Under the pieces are notes generated by a model, which was not told the origin of the DNA, did no database searches, and was given only the letters and a program-made list of their open reading frames with translations. The position numbers were made by a program, and so were the translations under genes. This document shows, one piece after another, positions 35,435-43,748 of a stretch of DNA of 64,000 nucleotides (position 1 is the stretch's first letter; the number at the start of each line of letters is the position of its first letter). The DNA is from Sphingomonadales bacterium (lineage in GTDB: Bacteria; Pseudomonadota; Alphaproteobacteria; Sphingomonadales; Sphingomonadaceae): the NCBI GenBank assembly GCA_016720115.1, contig JADJXT010000002.1, positions 1,134,501 through 1,198,500 of the forward strand, written 5' to 3'.

Positions 35435-38368
35435 ATGACCGAGCAAAAAGCCAAAGAATCGATGGATTACAAAGACACCGTTTTCCTGCCGAAGACCGAT
35501 TTCCCGATGAAGGCCGGGCTGCCGCAGAAGGAACCGGGCATTTTGGCGAAGTGGGAAGAGCAGGGTCTGTACCACAAGCTGCGCGAAGCCCGTGCGGGGC
35601 GACAGAAGTTCATCCTCCACGATGGCCCGCCTTATGCCAATGGCGACATGCATATCGGCCATGCGCTCAACCATATCCTCAAGGACATGGTCTGCCGCAC
35701 GCAGAGCCTGCTCGGCAAGGATGCGCCTTATGTCCCCGGCTGGGATTGCCACGGCCTGCCGATCGAGTGGAAGGTCGAGGAGCAGTATCGCAAGAAAAAG
35801 CTCAACAAGGATGAGGTTCCGGTCAAGGAATTCCGCGCCGAATGCCGCGCCTATGCCCAGCATTGGGTGAATGTGCAGCGCGAGCAGGTGAAGCGGCTCG
35901 GCATCCTGGGGCATTGGGACAAGCCCTATCTGACGATGGATTTCGACAGCGAGGCGACGATCGTTTCCGAACTGCTGAAATTCGCCGAAAGCGGCCAGCT
36001 GTATCGCGGCGCCAAGCCGGTGATGTGGTCGCCGGTCGAAAAAACCGCGCTCGCCGAGGCCGAGGTTGAATATGAGGATATCACCTCGACGCAAATCGAT
36101 GTGGCGTTCGAGATTGTGGAGGCACCGAACTGCCCGGAACTAGTCGGCGCTTTTGTGGTAATCTGGACGACAACGCCGTGGACGATTCCTCTCAATCAGG
36201 CGATCGCTTATGGGATGGGTAACGAATATACCCAGATTCGTATCGGAACACGACGATACGTCGTAGCAATGGATTTGCTTCACGACTTTCTTCGTAGGGT
36301 TGGCCAAGGTGAAGCTACCACGGATGAGAACCATCCTTTCTGGATCGAAGCGCAAAGCAACCTGAGCGGCCCGATGTCCTTTGGTGGGGCTGCGCTGACA
36401 GATGGCATCGCCCGCCACCCGATGCACCATCTGGGCGGCTTTTTTGCCAAGCCCCGTCCCTTCCTGCCCGGCGATTTTGTCACCACCGACAGCGGCACCG
36501 GGCTTGTCCATATGGCGCCCGACCATGGCGAGGATGATTTCGATCTGTGCAAGGCGCACGGCATTGATCCGGTCTTCGCGGTCGAGGGCGACGGCAAATA
36601 TCGCGCTGATTGGGCTTGGCTCGGCGGGCAAGGCAGCGTCATCAACCCCAAATTCAACGCGCCCGATGGCCCGATCTGTTCGGATCTGCGCGAGGCGGGC
36701 GGGCTGCTCGCGGCAAGCTATGACTATCAGCACAGCTATCCGCACAGCTGGCGCTCGAAGGCCAAGGTCATCTTCCGCTGCACCCCGCAATGGTTCGTGC
36801 CGATGGATAAATCCCTCTCCCACCGGGAGAGGGAGGGAGCGCCGCAGGCGCGGAAGGGTGAGGGCGATGTGCTTGCTGCCGGAAATCCAAACGCCGGTCA
36901 CCCTCACCCCGACCCTCTCCCGGAGGGAGAGGGAGATTCACTGCGCAACAAGGCGATGTCCGAAATCAACCGCGTCCGCTTCGTTCCCGAAAAAGGCCGC
37001 AACCGCATCGGCAGCATGGTCGAGGGCCGGCCCGACTGGGTGCTGTCGCGCCAGCGCGCATGGGGCGTGCCGATCACGCTGTTTGTCGATCGCAAGACCG
37101 GGCAATATCTGAACGACCCTGCGGTCAATGCGCGCATCGTCGAAGCGATCAAGGCCGAGGGCGTCGATGCCTGGGAAGCCGCGCGCGCGCAGGAGTATCT
37201 GGGCGATGCCTATAAGGCCGAGGATTATGAACAGGTGTTCGATATCCTCGACGTCTGGTTTGATTCGGGCTGCACCCATGTCTTCACGCTGGAAAGCGGC
37301 AAATGGCCCGAACTGCAATGGCCCGCCGACCTTTATCTGGAAGGCAGCGACCAGCATCGCGGCTGGTTCCAGTCCTCGCTGCTGCAAAGCTGCGGCACGC
37401 GCGGGCGCGCGCCTTATGATGCGGTCCTCACCCATGGTTTCACCATGGACGCCAAGGGCCTCAAAATGTCGAAATCGGTGGGCAACACCGTCGATCCCTT
37501 AAAGGTGATGGAAACCAACGGCGCGGACATCATCCGGCTGTGGGCGCTGTCGGTCGATTTCACCGAGGATCACCGCATCGGCGATGAAATCCTGAAAGGC
37601 GTGGCCGACCAGTATCGCAAGCTGCGCAACACCTTCCGCTACCTATTGGGCGCGCTCGATGGGTTCAGTGAGGAAGAACGGCAAGAGGCCAATCTGCCGC
37701 CGCTTGAGCGTTACATATTGAGCGAGCTTGCCTATCTCGACCGCAAACTGCGGCAGGCTGTCGTTGATTTTGACTTCAACACCTATGTCCGCACGTTGAC
37801 CGACTTCTGCAATGAAGACCTGTCGGCCTTCTTCTTCGATATCCGCAAGGATTGCCTCTATTGCGATGGTGCCGACACGCACAAAAGACGCGCCTATCGA
37901 TCGGTGCTGGACATATTGTTCAACGCTTTGGTGCGCTATGCGGCACCCGTGCTCGTCTTTACAGCCGAAGAGGTTTGGCAGGCCCGCTATCCGGGATCGG
38001 ATTCGGTGCACCTGCTCGAATGGCCCGAAATTGGCCGTTGGGAAGATGATGATCTGGGCACCGAATGGGCCGCGCTGCGTGCGCTGCGCGCTCAGGTGCT
38101 TGAGGCCATCGAACCAATGCGACGCGAGAAAGTTGTGGGTTCGGGATTGGAAGCGGAAGTCGCCGTACCGGCTTCGGCGGCAATGAGCCTGCAACCCGAA
38201 GCGCTGGCCGAACTGTTCATCACCGCCAAGGTCAAACTGGCTGATGGCGAGGCAGTGCATGTCTCGCGAACCGACGATCACAAATGCGGCCGTTGCTGGC
38301 GGCATTTGCCGGAAGTCTCCGAAGACGGCGCGCTGTGCGATCGTTGCGATACGGTGCTGAATGGCTGA
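35435..38368 (+). CDS. ileS: Isoleucyl-tRNA synthetase with an in-frame repeat-derived insertion
   Basis: 977 aa. It charges tRNA-Ile with isoleucine. The class I HIGH motif is at residues 73-76 (MHIGHALNH) and KMSKS at 677-681. The Trp-rich editing/synthetic core and the C-terminal zinc finger (KCGRCWRHLPEV... CDRCD) are present. Residues about 460-501 (SLSHREREGAPQARKGEG... HPHPDPLPEGEG) are not part of the enzyme family; without them the protein would be about 936 aa, the usual size. They are encoded by a palindromic repeat at 36813-36935. Flanking residues read PQWFVPMDK before and LRNKAMSEINRVRFVP after, which join smoothly. Met10 is an alternative start. Confidence 0.96.
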   Translation: MTEQKAKESMDYKDTVFLPKTDFPMKAGLPQKEPGILAKWEEQGLYHKLREARAGRQKFILHDGPPYANGDMHIGHALNHILKDMVCRTQSLLGKDAPYVPGWDCHGLPIEWKVEEQYRKKKLNKDEVPVKEFRAECRAYAQHWVNVQREQVKRLGILGHWDKPYLTMDFDSEATIVSELLKFAESGQLYRGAKPVMWSPVEKTALAEAEVEYEDITSTQIDVAFEIVEAPNCPELVGAFVVIWTTTPWTIPLNQAIAYGMGNEYTQIRIGTRRYVVAMDLLHDFLRRVGQGEATTDENHPFWIEAQSNLSGPMSFGGAALTDGIARHPMHHLGGFFAKPRPFLPGDFVTTDSGTGLVHMAPDHGEDDFDLCKAHGIDPVFAVEGDGKYRADWAWLGGQGSVINPKFNAPDGPICSDLREAGGLLAASYDYQHSYPHSWRSKAKVIFRCTPQWFVPMDKSLSHREREGAPQARKGEGDVLAAGNPNAGHPHPDPLPEGEGDSLRNKAMSEINRVRFVPEKGRNRIGSMVEGRPDWVLSRQRAWGVPITLFVDRKTGQYLNDPAVNARIVEAIKAEGVDAWEAARAQEYLGDAYKAEDYEQVFDILDVWFDSGCTHVFTLESGKWPELQWPADLYLEGSDQHRGWFQSSLLQSCGTRGRAPYDAVLTHGFTMDAKGLKMSKSVGNTVDPLKVMETNGADIIRLWALSVDFTEDHRIGDEILKGVADQYRKLRNTFRYLLGALDGFSEEERQEANLPPLERYILSELAYLDRKLRQAVVDFDFNTYVRTLTDFCNEDLSAFFFDIRKDCLYCDGADTHKRRAYRSVLDILFNALVRYAAPVLVFTAEEVWQARYPGSDSVHLLEWPEIGRWEDDDLGTEWAALRALRAQVLEAIEPMRREKVVGSGLEAEVAVPASAAMSLQPEALAELFITAKVKLADGEAVHVSRTDDHKCGRCWRHLPEVSEDGALCDRCDTVLNG
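36813..36935. repeat. Palindromic repeat inserted in frame inside ileS
   Basis: About 123 bp (41 codons). Outer hairpins are CCCTCTCCC-ACC-GGGAGAGGG (36813-36833) and CCCTCTCCC-GGA-GGGAGAGGG (36914-36934), each a 9-bp stem with a 3-nt loop. Inside, GGGTGAGGG (36856-36864) pairs with CCCTCACCC (36901-36909). No stop codon is introduced, and the reading frame continues. Translated, it gives a Pro/Gly/Glu-rich charged segment. Confidence 0.88.
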
Positions 38369-38380
38369 AACGATTCAACA

Positions 38381-38494
38381 CCTCTCCGGAACGGAGAGGC
38401 AGCCTTGCGAAGCAAGGCGGAGAGGAGCGAATATGATTCAGACTCCTCCTGCTGCCCTTCGAGCAGCGTCCTCCCCGTGCCGGGGAGGTGCTGC
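38381..38494. repeat. Composite hairpin repeat carrying the lspA Shine-Dalgarno
   Basis: Hairpin CCTCTCCG-GAA-CGGAGAGG (38381-38399), hairpin GCCTTGC-GAA-GCAAGGC (38402-38418), GGAGAGG, spacer, then hairpin CCTCCCCG-TGC-CGGGGAGG (38470-38488) and TGCTGC before the lspA ATG. The order and the last 30 bp match the repeat upstream of ribF. Confidence 0.8.
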
Positions 38495-39031
38495 ATGAAC
38501 CCCAAATACCGCCTGCAGGGCCTGATGCTCGCCAGCTTCCTGTTCATCGCCGATCAGGCGGTGAAGTTCATCATGATCGGCCCGCTCGCGCTGCAGAGCC
38601 GTCGGCAGATCCATATCGTCTCCTTCTTCGACCTGACCTGGGCCGAAAATCGCGGCGTATCGATGGGTTTCCTTGAGGCGAACAGCGATGCGCAGCGCTG
38701 GCTGCTGGTCGGCCTCACCGCGCTGATCGCGGGCGTGGTTGCGGTGTGGATGTGGCGTGAGAAACTGCACGGCGATGTGCTGGCGCTGGCAATGGTGTTG
38801 GGCGGGGCGCTCGGCAATATCGTCGATCGGGTGCGCTATGGCTATGTCGTCGATTATGCCGACCTGCATTTCGGCAATTTCCGTCCGTTCTGGATTTTCA
38901 ATCTGGCCGATGCCTGCATCACCATCGGCGTGCTGATATTGCTTGCCCGCGCCTTCCTGATACGCGACAAGGCCGACAGCACACAATCAAGCGTTCATCC
39001 CGCGTCAAGCGGGGACGGGTTAGCGGAGTAA
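38495..39031 (+). CDS. lspA: Lipoprotein signal peptidase II
   Basis: 178 aa, an integral membrane aspartic protease that cuts signal peptides before the lipid-modified Cys. Conserved Asp residues lie in GNIVDRVRYGYVVDY and in FNLADACITIG. Four membrane segments are visible (about 8-25, 68-90, 95-112, 135-160). It starts at an ATG placed exactly after a repeat hairpin. The C-terminal tail TQSSVHPASSGDGLAE is encoded by CCCGCGTCAAGCGGGG, another palindromic unit, and looks non-native. Two lipoprotein genes follow immediately, so its substrates may be made alongside it. Confidence 0.95.
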   Translation: MNPKYRLQGLMLASFLFIADQAVKFIMIGPLALQSRRQIHIVSFFDLTWAENRGVSMGFLEANSDAQRWLLVGLTALIAGVVAVWMWREKLHGDVLALAMVLGGALGNIVDRVRYGYVVDYADLHFGNFRPFWIFNLADACITIGVLILLARAFLIRDKADSTQSSVHPASSGDGLAE

Positions 39032-39033
39032 GC

Positions 39034-39279
39034 ATGACACGCAAGTTTATCATCACAACGGCAGGCCTTGCGGCGCTTACCGCCCTGTCGGCATGCGGAT
39101 CAAGCGGCGTGCTGGACCGCGAACGTCCCGACGAATTTGCCGTCGGTCGCGCCGCGCCGCTCGCCGTGCCCGCCGATCTCAATAGCTTGCCCACGCCACA
39201 GCCGGGCGCCTCACGCCCGCAGGAAGGCGAAACCAAGGCAGCGGTGCTCGACGCCATGTTCGGCACCCCCAAGCAATAA
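39034..39279 (+). CDS. DUF3035 lipoprotein, short
   Basis: 81 aa. Signal with lipobox ALSAC, then RPDEFAVGRAAPLAVPADLN, the DUF3035 signature. It has GGAG upstream of the ATG and begins 3 bp after lspA. A second DUF3035 protein follows in the same direction. The C-terminal AVLDAMFGTPKQ is shared in style with the next gene (VLEAMFGGD), so the two are likely paralogues. The function of the family is unknown. Confidence 0.85.
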   Translation: MTRKFIITTAGLAALTALSACGSSGVLDRERPDEFAVGRAAPLAVPADLNSLPTPQPGASRPQEGETKAAVLDAMFGTPKQ

Positions 39280-39292
39280 GGCCAGGATTCCC

Positions 39293-39736
39293 ATGAAGCA
39301 GAAACTTATCCTTGCCGCCGCAGCGTCGGCAATCCTCCTTGGGCTTTCGGGCTGCCAGTCGGTCGGCAATGCCTATCAGTCGCTTTACGACTGGGACATT
39401 CGCGGCAATGAAGCATCGCAGCAACCGGGGACCAGCCGCGTCGCGCCGCTGGTGGTGCCGCCCGATTATCCGTTGAAGCCCTCGCAGGTGGCGACAACCC
39501 GCGCGCAGGATGGCAGCACGCCCGAACAGGTGCTTGAGGCGATGTTCGGCGGCGATGCCTCGCGCTCGGCGGGCGAACGTGCCGTCGTGGCGGCGGCAGG
39601 CAATAGCGAAATGGGCATCCGCTCGACCGTCGGCGATCCGGAAACCACGACGGTCAACAAGGGCGCCGTAACCCGCGACATCATCGCCGCACCCGAAGGC
39701 GACGGGCAAGCTGCGCAGGCGGCTGTTCCGCAATAA
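39293..39736 (+). CDS. DUF3035 lipoprotein, longer paralogue
   Basis: 147 aa from the ATG at 39293, 13 bp after the previous stop. Signal and lipobox LGLSGC. It has SRVAPLVVPPDYPLKP and STPEQVLEAMFGGD, matching the first DUF3035 protein. The C-terminal half is rich in Ala and ends in a tail (GQAAQAAVPQ). A partner in outer-membrane or cell-wall upkeep is plausible but not shown. Confidence 0.85.
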   Translation: MKQKLILAAAASAILLGLSGCQSVGNAYQSLYDWDIRGNEASQQPGTSRVAPLVVPPDYPLKPSQVATTRAQDGSTPEQVLEAMFGGDASRSAGERAVVAAAGNSEMGIRSTVGDPETTTVNKGAVTRDIIAAPEGDGQAAQAAVPQ

Positions 39737-39737
39737 T

Positions 39738-40154
39738 TTATTGGGCGCAGCCGCTCACCTTCTTTTGCAGGTAAATTGCCAGGTCGCGCGCACTTTCCAG
39801 ATAGGGCGTAGCTTCGGAATCGTAGCGTTTTGGCATGGGTAAGCCAAGCCGCTCGAACATTTCTTCGACCAGATCTTCCATGTCCTCCGGATCATCGAAA
39901 TAGAAGCCCATCAACCCGTCATCGGGATGGGGCATCACATTTTTCACACAGATAGGTTGTAGCGCATCGTATAACGCAAAGGCGACAGGTTCCCAAACGC
40001 CTGAGCTGTGCAGTTCGACGGCGTAGCTCTGACGATCAAGGCTTGGTCGCTGGCCGGCTACACGACGTTGTATGCGGCCCCAGTCCCAGTTCGACCAAAT
40101 AGTCGTCGCCACCACAACGGCCAAAAACCAGCTGGCAACGAGCCAGCCGTTCAA
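39738..40154 (-). CDS. Membrane-anchored protein of unknown function
   Basis: 138 aa. A N-terminal hydrophobic segment (WLVASWFLAVVVATTIWS) is followed by a soluble part with an acidic stretch (DDPEDMEDLVEEMFERLGLP). I do not recognise the family. Its ATG overlaps the dxs stop by 4 bp (ATGA), so it is probably translated after dxs. It is convergent with the DUF3035 gene, whose stop lies 1 bp away. Confidence 0.7.
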   Translation of the reverse strand: MNGWLVASWFLAVVVATTIWSNWDWGRIQRRVAGQRPSLDRQSYAVELHSSGVWEPVAFALYDALQPICVKNVMPHPDDGLMGFYFDDPEDMEDLVEEMFERLGLPMPKRYDSEATPYLESARDLAIYLQKKVSGCAQ

Positions 40155-42082
40155 GCCCGAACCCCGGCTTCCTCCACGCCCGCGCTGTTGTGGCGTAGCG
40201 CCTTCAGCACGGTATCGACGATCTGCGGCGCGTTGAGGCCCGCTTCGTCATATTGCTTCTGCGGCGAATCATGTTCCTGAAAGGCATCGGGCAGACGCAT
40301 GGTGCGGATTTTGAGGCCGGTATCGGTCAGGCCAAGATCGCTGGCGAGCGTCAGCACATGCGCGCCGAGCCCGCCGATAGAGGCTTCCTCCACCGTCACG
40401 ACCACCTCATGCGTTGCCATCAGGCGGCGGATGAGATCGCTGTCGAGCGGCTTGGCAAAGCGCAGGTCGGCAACCGTGGTCGAAAGCCCTTTGGCATCGA
40501 GCGTGTCGGCAGCCTTCAACGCTTCCGCCAGACGCGTGCCGAGCGAGAGGATCGCCACCGCCTTGCCCTCGCGCACCACCCTGCCCTTGCCGATTTCGAG
40601 CCGCTGCGGAACCTCTGGCAACGGCACGCCGGTGCCATTGCCGCGCGGGTAGCGGAAGGCGATCGGGCCGCTGTCGTGGAGCGCAGCGGTGTAGGTCATG
40701 TGCGCCAGTTCCGCCTCGTCGGCGGCGGCCATCACCACCATATTGGGCAGGGTCGCCAGATAGGTGACATCGAACGAGCCGGCATGGGTGCTGCCATCCG
40801 CCCCGACCAGCCCGGCGCGGTCGATCGCAAAACGCACGGGCAGGTTCTGGATGCAGACATCGTGCACCACCTGGTCATAAGCGCGCTGCAGGAAGGTCGA
40901 ATAGATCGCGCAGAAGGGGCGCATCCCCTGCGCCGCAAGGCCCGCCGCGAAAGTCACCGCATGCTGTTCGGCAATGCCGACGTCAAAGGCGCGCGTCGGG
41001 TGCGCCTGCGCAAATTTGTCCACCCCGGTGCCGCTGGGCATCGCCGCCGTTACGGCAACAATCCGGTCGTCGGTTTCGGCGAGCCTGGCGAGCGTTTCGC
41101 CAAAGACATTCTGGTAAGCGGGCGGGCCGCCGCCGGGGCCCTTGTCCTGCTTGCCTGTGACGACATCGAACTTGACCACGCCATGATATTTGTCCGCCGC
41201 CGCCTCGGCAGGCGCATAGCCATGCCCCTTCTTGGTGACGACATGGATCAGGCACGGCCCCTCTGCCGCATCGCGGACATTTTCAAGCACCGGAACCAGA
41301 TGATCCAGATTGTGCCCGTCAATCGGGCCGACATAGTAAAAGCCCAGTTCCTCGAACAGCGTGCCACCCATCGCCATGCCGCGGGCGAATTCGTCGGTCT
41401 TGCGCGCGGCGATGTGCAGCGGCTCGGGCAGGCGGCGCGAAATGCGTCTGGCAACTTCGCGCAGGGACAGGAAGGGGCGCGAGGAGACCAGCCGCGCCAG
41501 ATAAGCCGACAGCCCGCCGACCGGAGGCGCGATCGACATGTCATTGTCGTTGAGGATCACGACCAGCCGGTTGCCCGCTGCCTCGGCATTGTTCATCGCC
41601 TCATAGGCCATGCCTGCCGACATCGAACCGTCGCCGATCACGGCAATCGCCTTGCCGGGCCTGTTCGCCAGCTTGTTGGCTATCGCAAAGCCGAGCGCCG
41701 CCGAAATCGAGGTCGAGCTGTGCGCCGCGCCAAAGGGATCATATTCGCTTTCGGTCCGCTTGGTAAAGCCGGACAGCCCGCCGCCGGTGCGCAGCGTGCG
41801 GATACGGTCACGCCGCCCGGTCAGGATTTTGTGCGGATAGCATTGGTGGCCGACATCCCAGACCAGCCGGTCGTCTGGGGTGTTGAAGACATAATGGAGC
41901 GCGGTGGTCAGTTCGACCACGCCCAGCCCGGCGCCCAGATGCCCGCCGGTCACCGATACCGCGCTGATCGTTTCGGTGCGCAACTCGTCGGCCAGTTGGC
42001 GGAGCTGCGAAGGATCGAGCTTGCGCAAATCAGCCGGAATCTGGACCTTGTCGAGCAAGGGCGTGACGGGTGTGTCAGTCAT
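40151..42082 (-). CDS. dxs: 1-deoxy-D-xylulose-5-phosphate synthase
   Basis: 643 aa. The thiamine-diphosphate motif GDGSMSAGMAYEAMNNAEAA with the metal-binding residues, HEAA-like VWDVGHQCYPHKIL, and FGIAEQHAVTFAAGLA with the catalytic Glu are present. It condenses pyruvate and glyceraldehyde 3-phosphate, the first step of the MEP isoprenoid pathway. The order on the minus strand is merC, zur, dxs, then the small membrane gene, with dxs about 60 bp after zur. Identification is secure. Confidence 0.97.
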   Translation of the reverse strand: MTDTPVTPLLDKVQIPADLRKLDPSQLRQLADELRTETISAVSVTGGHLGAGLGVVELTTALHYVFNTPDDRLVWDVGHQCYPHKILTGRRDRIRTLRTGGGLSGFTKRTESEYDPFGAAHSSTSISAALGFAIANKLANRPGKAIAVIGDGSMSAGMAYEAMNNAEAAGNRLVVILNDNDMSIAPPVGGLSAYLARLVSSRPFLSLREVARRISRRLPEPLHIAARKTDEFARGMAMGGTLFEELGFYYVGPIDGHNLDHLVPVLENVRDAAEGPCLIHVVTKKGHGYAPAEAAADKYHGVVKFDVVTGKQDKGPGGGPPAYQNVFGETLARLAETDDRIVAVTAAMPSGTGVDKFAQAHPTRAFDVGIAEQHAVTFAAGLAAQGMRPFCAIYSTFLQRAYDQVVHDVCIQNLPVRFAIDRAGLVGADGSTHAGSFDVTYLATLPNMVVMAAADEAELAHMTYTAALHDSGPIAFRYPRGNGTGVPLPEVPQRLEIGKGRVVREGKAVAILSLGTRLAEALKAADTLDAKGLSTTVADLRFAKPLDSDLIRRLMATHEVVVTVEEASIGGLGAHVLTLASDLGLTDTGLKIRTMRLPDAFQEHDSPQKQYDEAGLNAPQIVDTVLKALRHNSAGVEEAGVRA

Positions 42083-42139
42083 GCAAGTCAGCTTTAACGA
42101 TATTTCCGGGATGTGTCGAACGGGTTATTCGCCCGTAGT

Positions 42140-42604
42140 TTAATCGCAATCGGCGCAGGTGCCGCGCACCTCGACGACGGGGCGGACAGCGTGAAAGCCC
42201 GCCGCCTCCGCCGCCTTGCGGACATTTCCGGTCAGGCTGTCGTCATCGATATGCGTCGCATTGCCGCAATTGTCGCAGATCAGGAAGATACAGTCGTGCA
42301 GGCATCCGGGGTGCGCATTGGCGAGATAGGCGTTGGCGCTTTCCACCCGGCTGGCGAGGTTGTTCGACACAAACAGGTCGAGGATGCGATAGACGCTGTT
42401 CGGCGCGACGCGCTTGCCGCGCTTTTGCGAGACCAGATCGGCAATGTCATAGGCCGATGCAGGCTTGTCGAAGGTTGCGAGCACGGCGAAGATATCGGCG
42501 CGCATATCGGTCCACTGCTCGCCTGCGGCAACCAGCGCCTTTTCGGCGGCATCGGCAAGGTCGGTGCCGTGATGTTCGTGATGATGATGTGCCTGCGTCG
42601 CCAT
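42140..42604 (-). CDS. zur: Fur-family zinc uptake regulator (Zur)
   Basis: 154 aa. The N-terminus is His-rich (AHHHHEHHGT). A winged helix (TDMRADIFAVLATFDKPASA; VAPNSVYRILDLFVSNNLAS) precedes the metal-binding part with structural CxxC (ICDNCG) and the C-terminal CADCD. The HPGCLHDC stretch fits Zur/Fur metal sites. The His-rich head and pairing with a MerC-type transporter gene upstream favour Zur over Fur. It represses zinc uptake genes when zinc is plentiful. Confidence 0.88.
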   Translation of the reverse strand: MATQAHHHHEHHGTDLADAAEKALVAAGEQWTDMRADIFAVLATFDKPASAYDIADLVSQKRGKRVAPNSVYRILDLFVSNNLASRVESANAYLANAHPGCLHDCIFLICDNCGNATHIDDDSLTGNVRKAAEAAGFHAVRPVVEVRGTCADCD

Positions 42605-42679
42605 GACTGGAATTTAGGCTTTTTCTGCCGTGGGGGCAAGGCTGCGTTAGTCCGGCGCGAAGCCCGAGACCTCTAAAAC

Positions 42680-43054
42680 CTAGCGCGAGGCGCGCAGGTT
42701 CAGATCATGCCCCAGCGCAAGAATCGCCACGCCGACCATGGTGTAGACAATTTCCGTCCCGCCATGCGGCAAGGTGAGCGCACCCGACATCACGCCGATG
42801 CCGAGCGAACCGATCGCTGCAGGCAGCATGAAACCATGTTCGAACAGGCCTTTCACCAGCGCGATGATTCCGAAAACGATCGCCAGCGCAAGTCCGGCTT
42901 CGTGGATCAGCGGCGAAAACAGGAAGCCGCCTGCCGAAGCCAGCAAAGCCAACATGATCGAGGTCGCGAGGCAATGGACAAGGCACAGCCCCGCAAGGCT
43001 CAAGCCGAGCCCGTCCCAGCGCCTCTCGCGCCAAAATGCCTGCAATGCGATCAC
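42680..43054 (-). CDS. MerC-domain membrane protein
   Basis: 124 aa, GTG start at 43054. Four membrane helices and the MerC signature LAGLCLVHCLATSIMLALLA near residue 20-40 with a conserved Cys pair. MerC proteins transport mercuric or other soft/borderline metal ions inward. Here it lies 75 bp upstream of zur on the same strand, so it may move zinc or another metal under Zur control. A loose palindrome GTTACAACATATC lies upstream but is a weak Zur-box match. Confidence 0.8.
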   Translation of the reverse strand: MIALQAFWRERRWDGLGLSLAGLCLVHCLATSIMLALLASAGGFLFSPLIHEAGLALAIVFGIIALVKGLFEHGFMLPAAIGSLGIGVMSGALTLPHGGTEIVYTMVGVAILALGHDLNLRASR

Positions 43055-43127
43055 TTATCCGGCCTTTCCGAGTCGCCATATGGCAAATCCCGCCCGACGT
43101 TACAACATATCATTTGCGAGCTTGGGC

Positions 43128-43157
43128 TTGACATACTTGGTTGAATGTTCAATCAAG
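43128..43157 (+). promoter_or_regulatory. Promoter with TetR-type palindromic operator
   Basis: A -35 TTGACA (43128-43133) is followed by the palindrome CTTGGTTGAA-TG-TTCAATCAAG at 43136-43157, with 9 of 10 paired bases. It overlaps the expected -10 region, about 20 bp before the ribosome site of the DUF5655 gene. A TetR regulator gene is encoded in the same transcript, so it is the likely repressor. Confidence 0.6.
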
Positions 43158-43177
43158 TGACCAGAGGAGAGTGTGAA

Positions 43178-43732
43178 ATGGCAGACGATCCCTTCGCTGC
43201 GACGAGCAGCGCCCTGCTGAACAAGACCGGCAAGGATCTGGCGGCGTGGACAGATATTGCCCGCAAAGCGGGTATTTCCAGGCATATGGAACTGGTCCAA
43301 TATTTGAAAGCAACCCACGGGCTTGGGCACGGCCACGCCAACACGGTTGCACATACGGCCAATCAAAGCGCGGCGGCATCGATGGCGGATACGGATTTGC
43401 TGTCTGCAATGTTTGCCGGCCCCAAATCCGCGATGAAGCCAGTATATGATGCCCTGATCGATGCCGTCAGCGCATTTGGCGACGATATCGAACTGGCCCC
43501 CAAAAAGGGATATGTATCGCTTCGCCGGTCGAAACAATTCGCAATTGCGCAACCTTCGACCAAGGACAGGTTCGACCTCGGCCTCAATCTGAAAGGCGAG
43601 GCCGTGGCGGGGCGACTGGAAGCGTCGGGCAGCTGGAATGCAATGGTTTCGCATCGGGTGCGGATCGGGTCGGTCGCAGAAGTCGATGCCGAACTGATTG
43701 GCTGGCTCCGCGCCGCCTATGAGCGCGGATGA
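43178..43732 (+). CDS. DUF4287/DUF5655 domain protein
   Basis: 184 aa from the ATG at 43178 (GAGGAGAG site). The N-terminal half fits DUF4287 (GKDLAAWTDIARKAGISRHM, LKATHGLGHGHANTV), the C-terminal half fits DUF5655 (FDLGLNLKGEAVAGRLEASG). Such proteins are small, cytoplasmic and of unknown function, often close to transport-related or detoxification genes. It is first in a tight three-gene operon with the TetR and PCuAC genes. Confidence 0.85.
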   Translation: MADDPFAATSSALLNKTGKDLAAWTDIARKAGISRHMELVQYLKATHGLGHGHANTVAHTANQSAAASMADTDLLSAMFAGPKSAMKPVYDALIDAVSAFGDDIELAPKKGYVSLRRSKQFAIAQPSTKDRFDLGLNLKGEAVAGRLEASGSWNAMVSHRVRIGSVAEVDAELIGWLRAAYERG

Positions 43733-43748
43733 ACAAGGGAAGCAGGCC

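Noticed and set aside
43099..43112. GTTACAACATATC as a Zur box before merC
   Set aside because: Only partial dyad symmetry, and no consensus for this group can be checked here.
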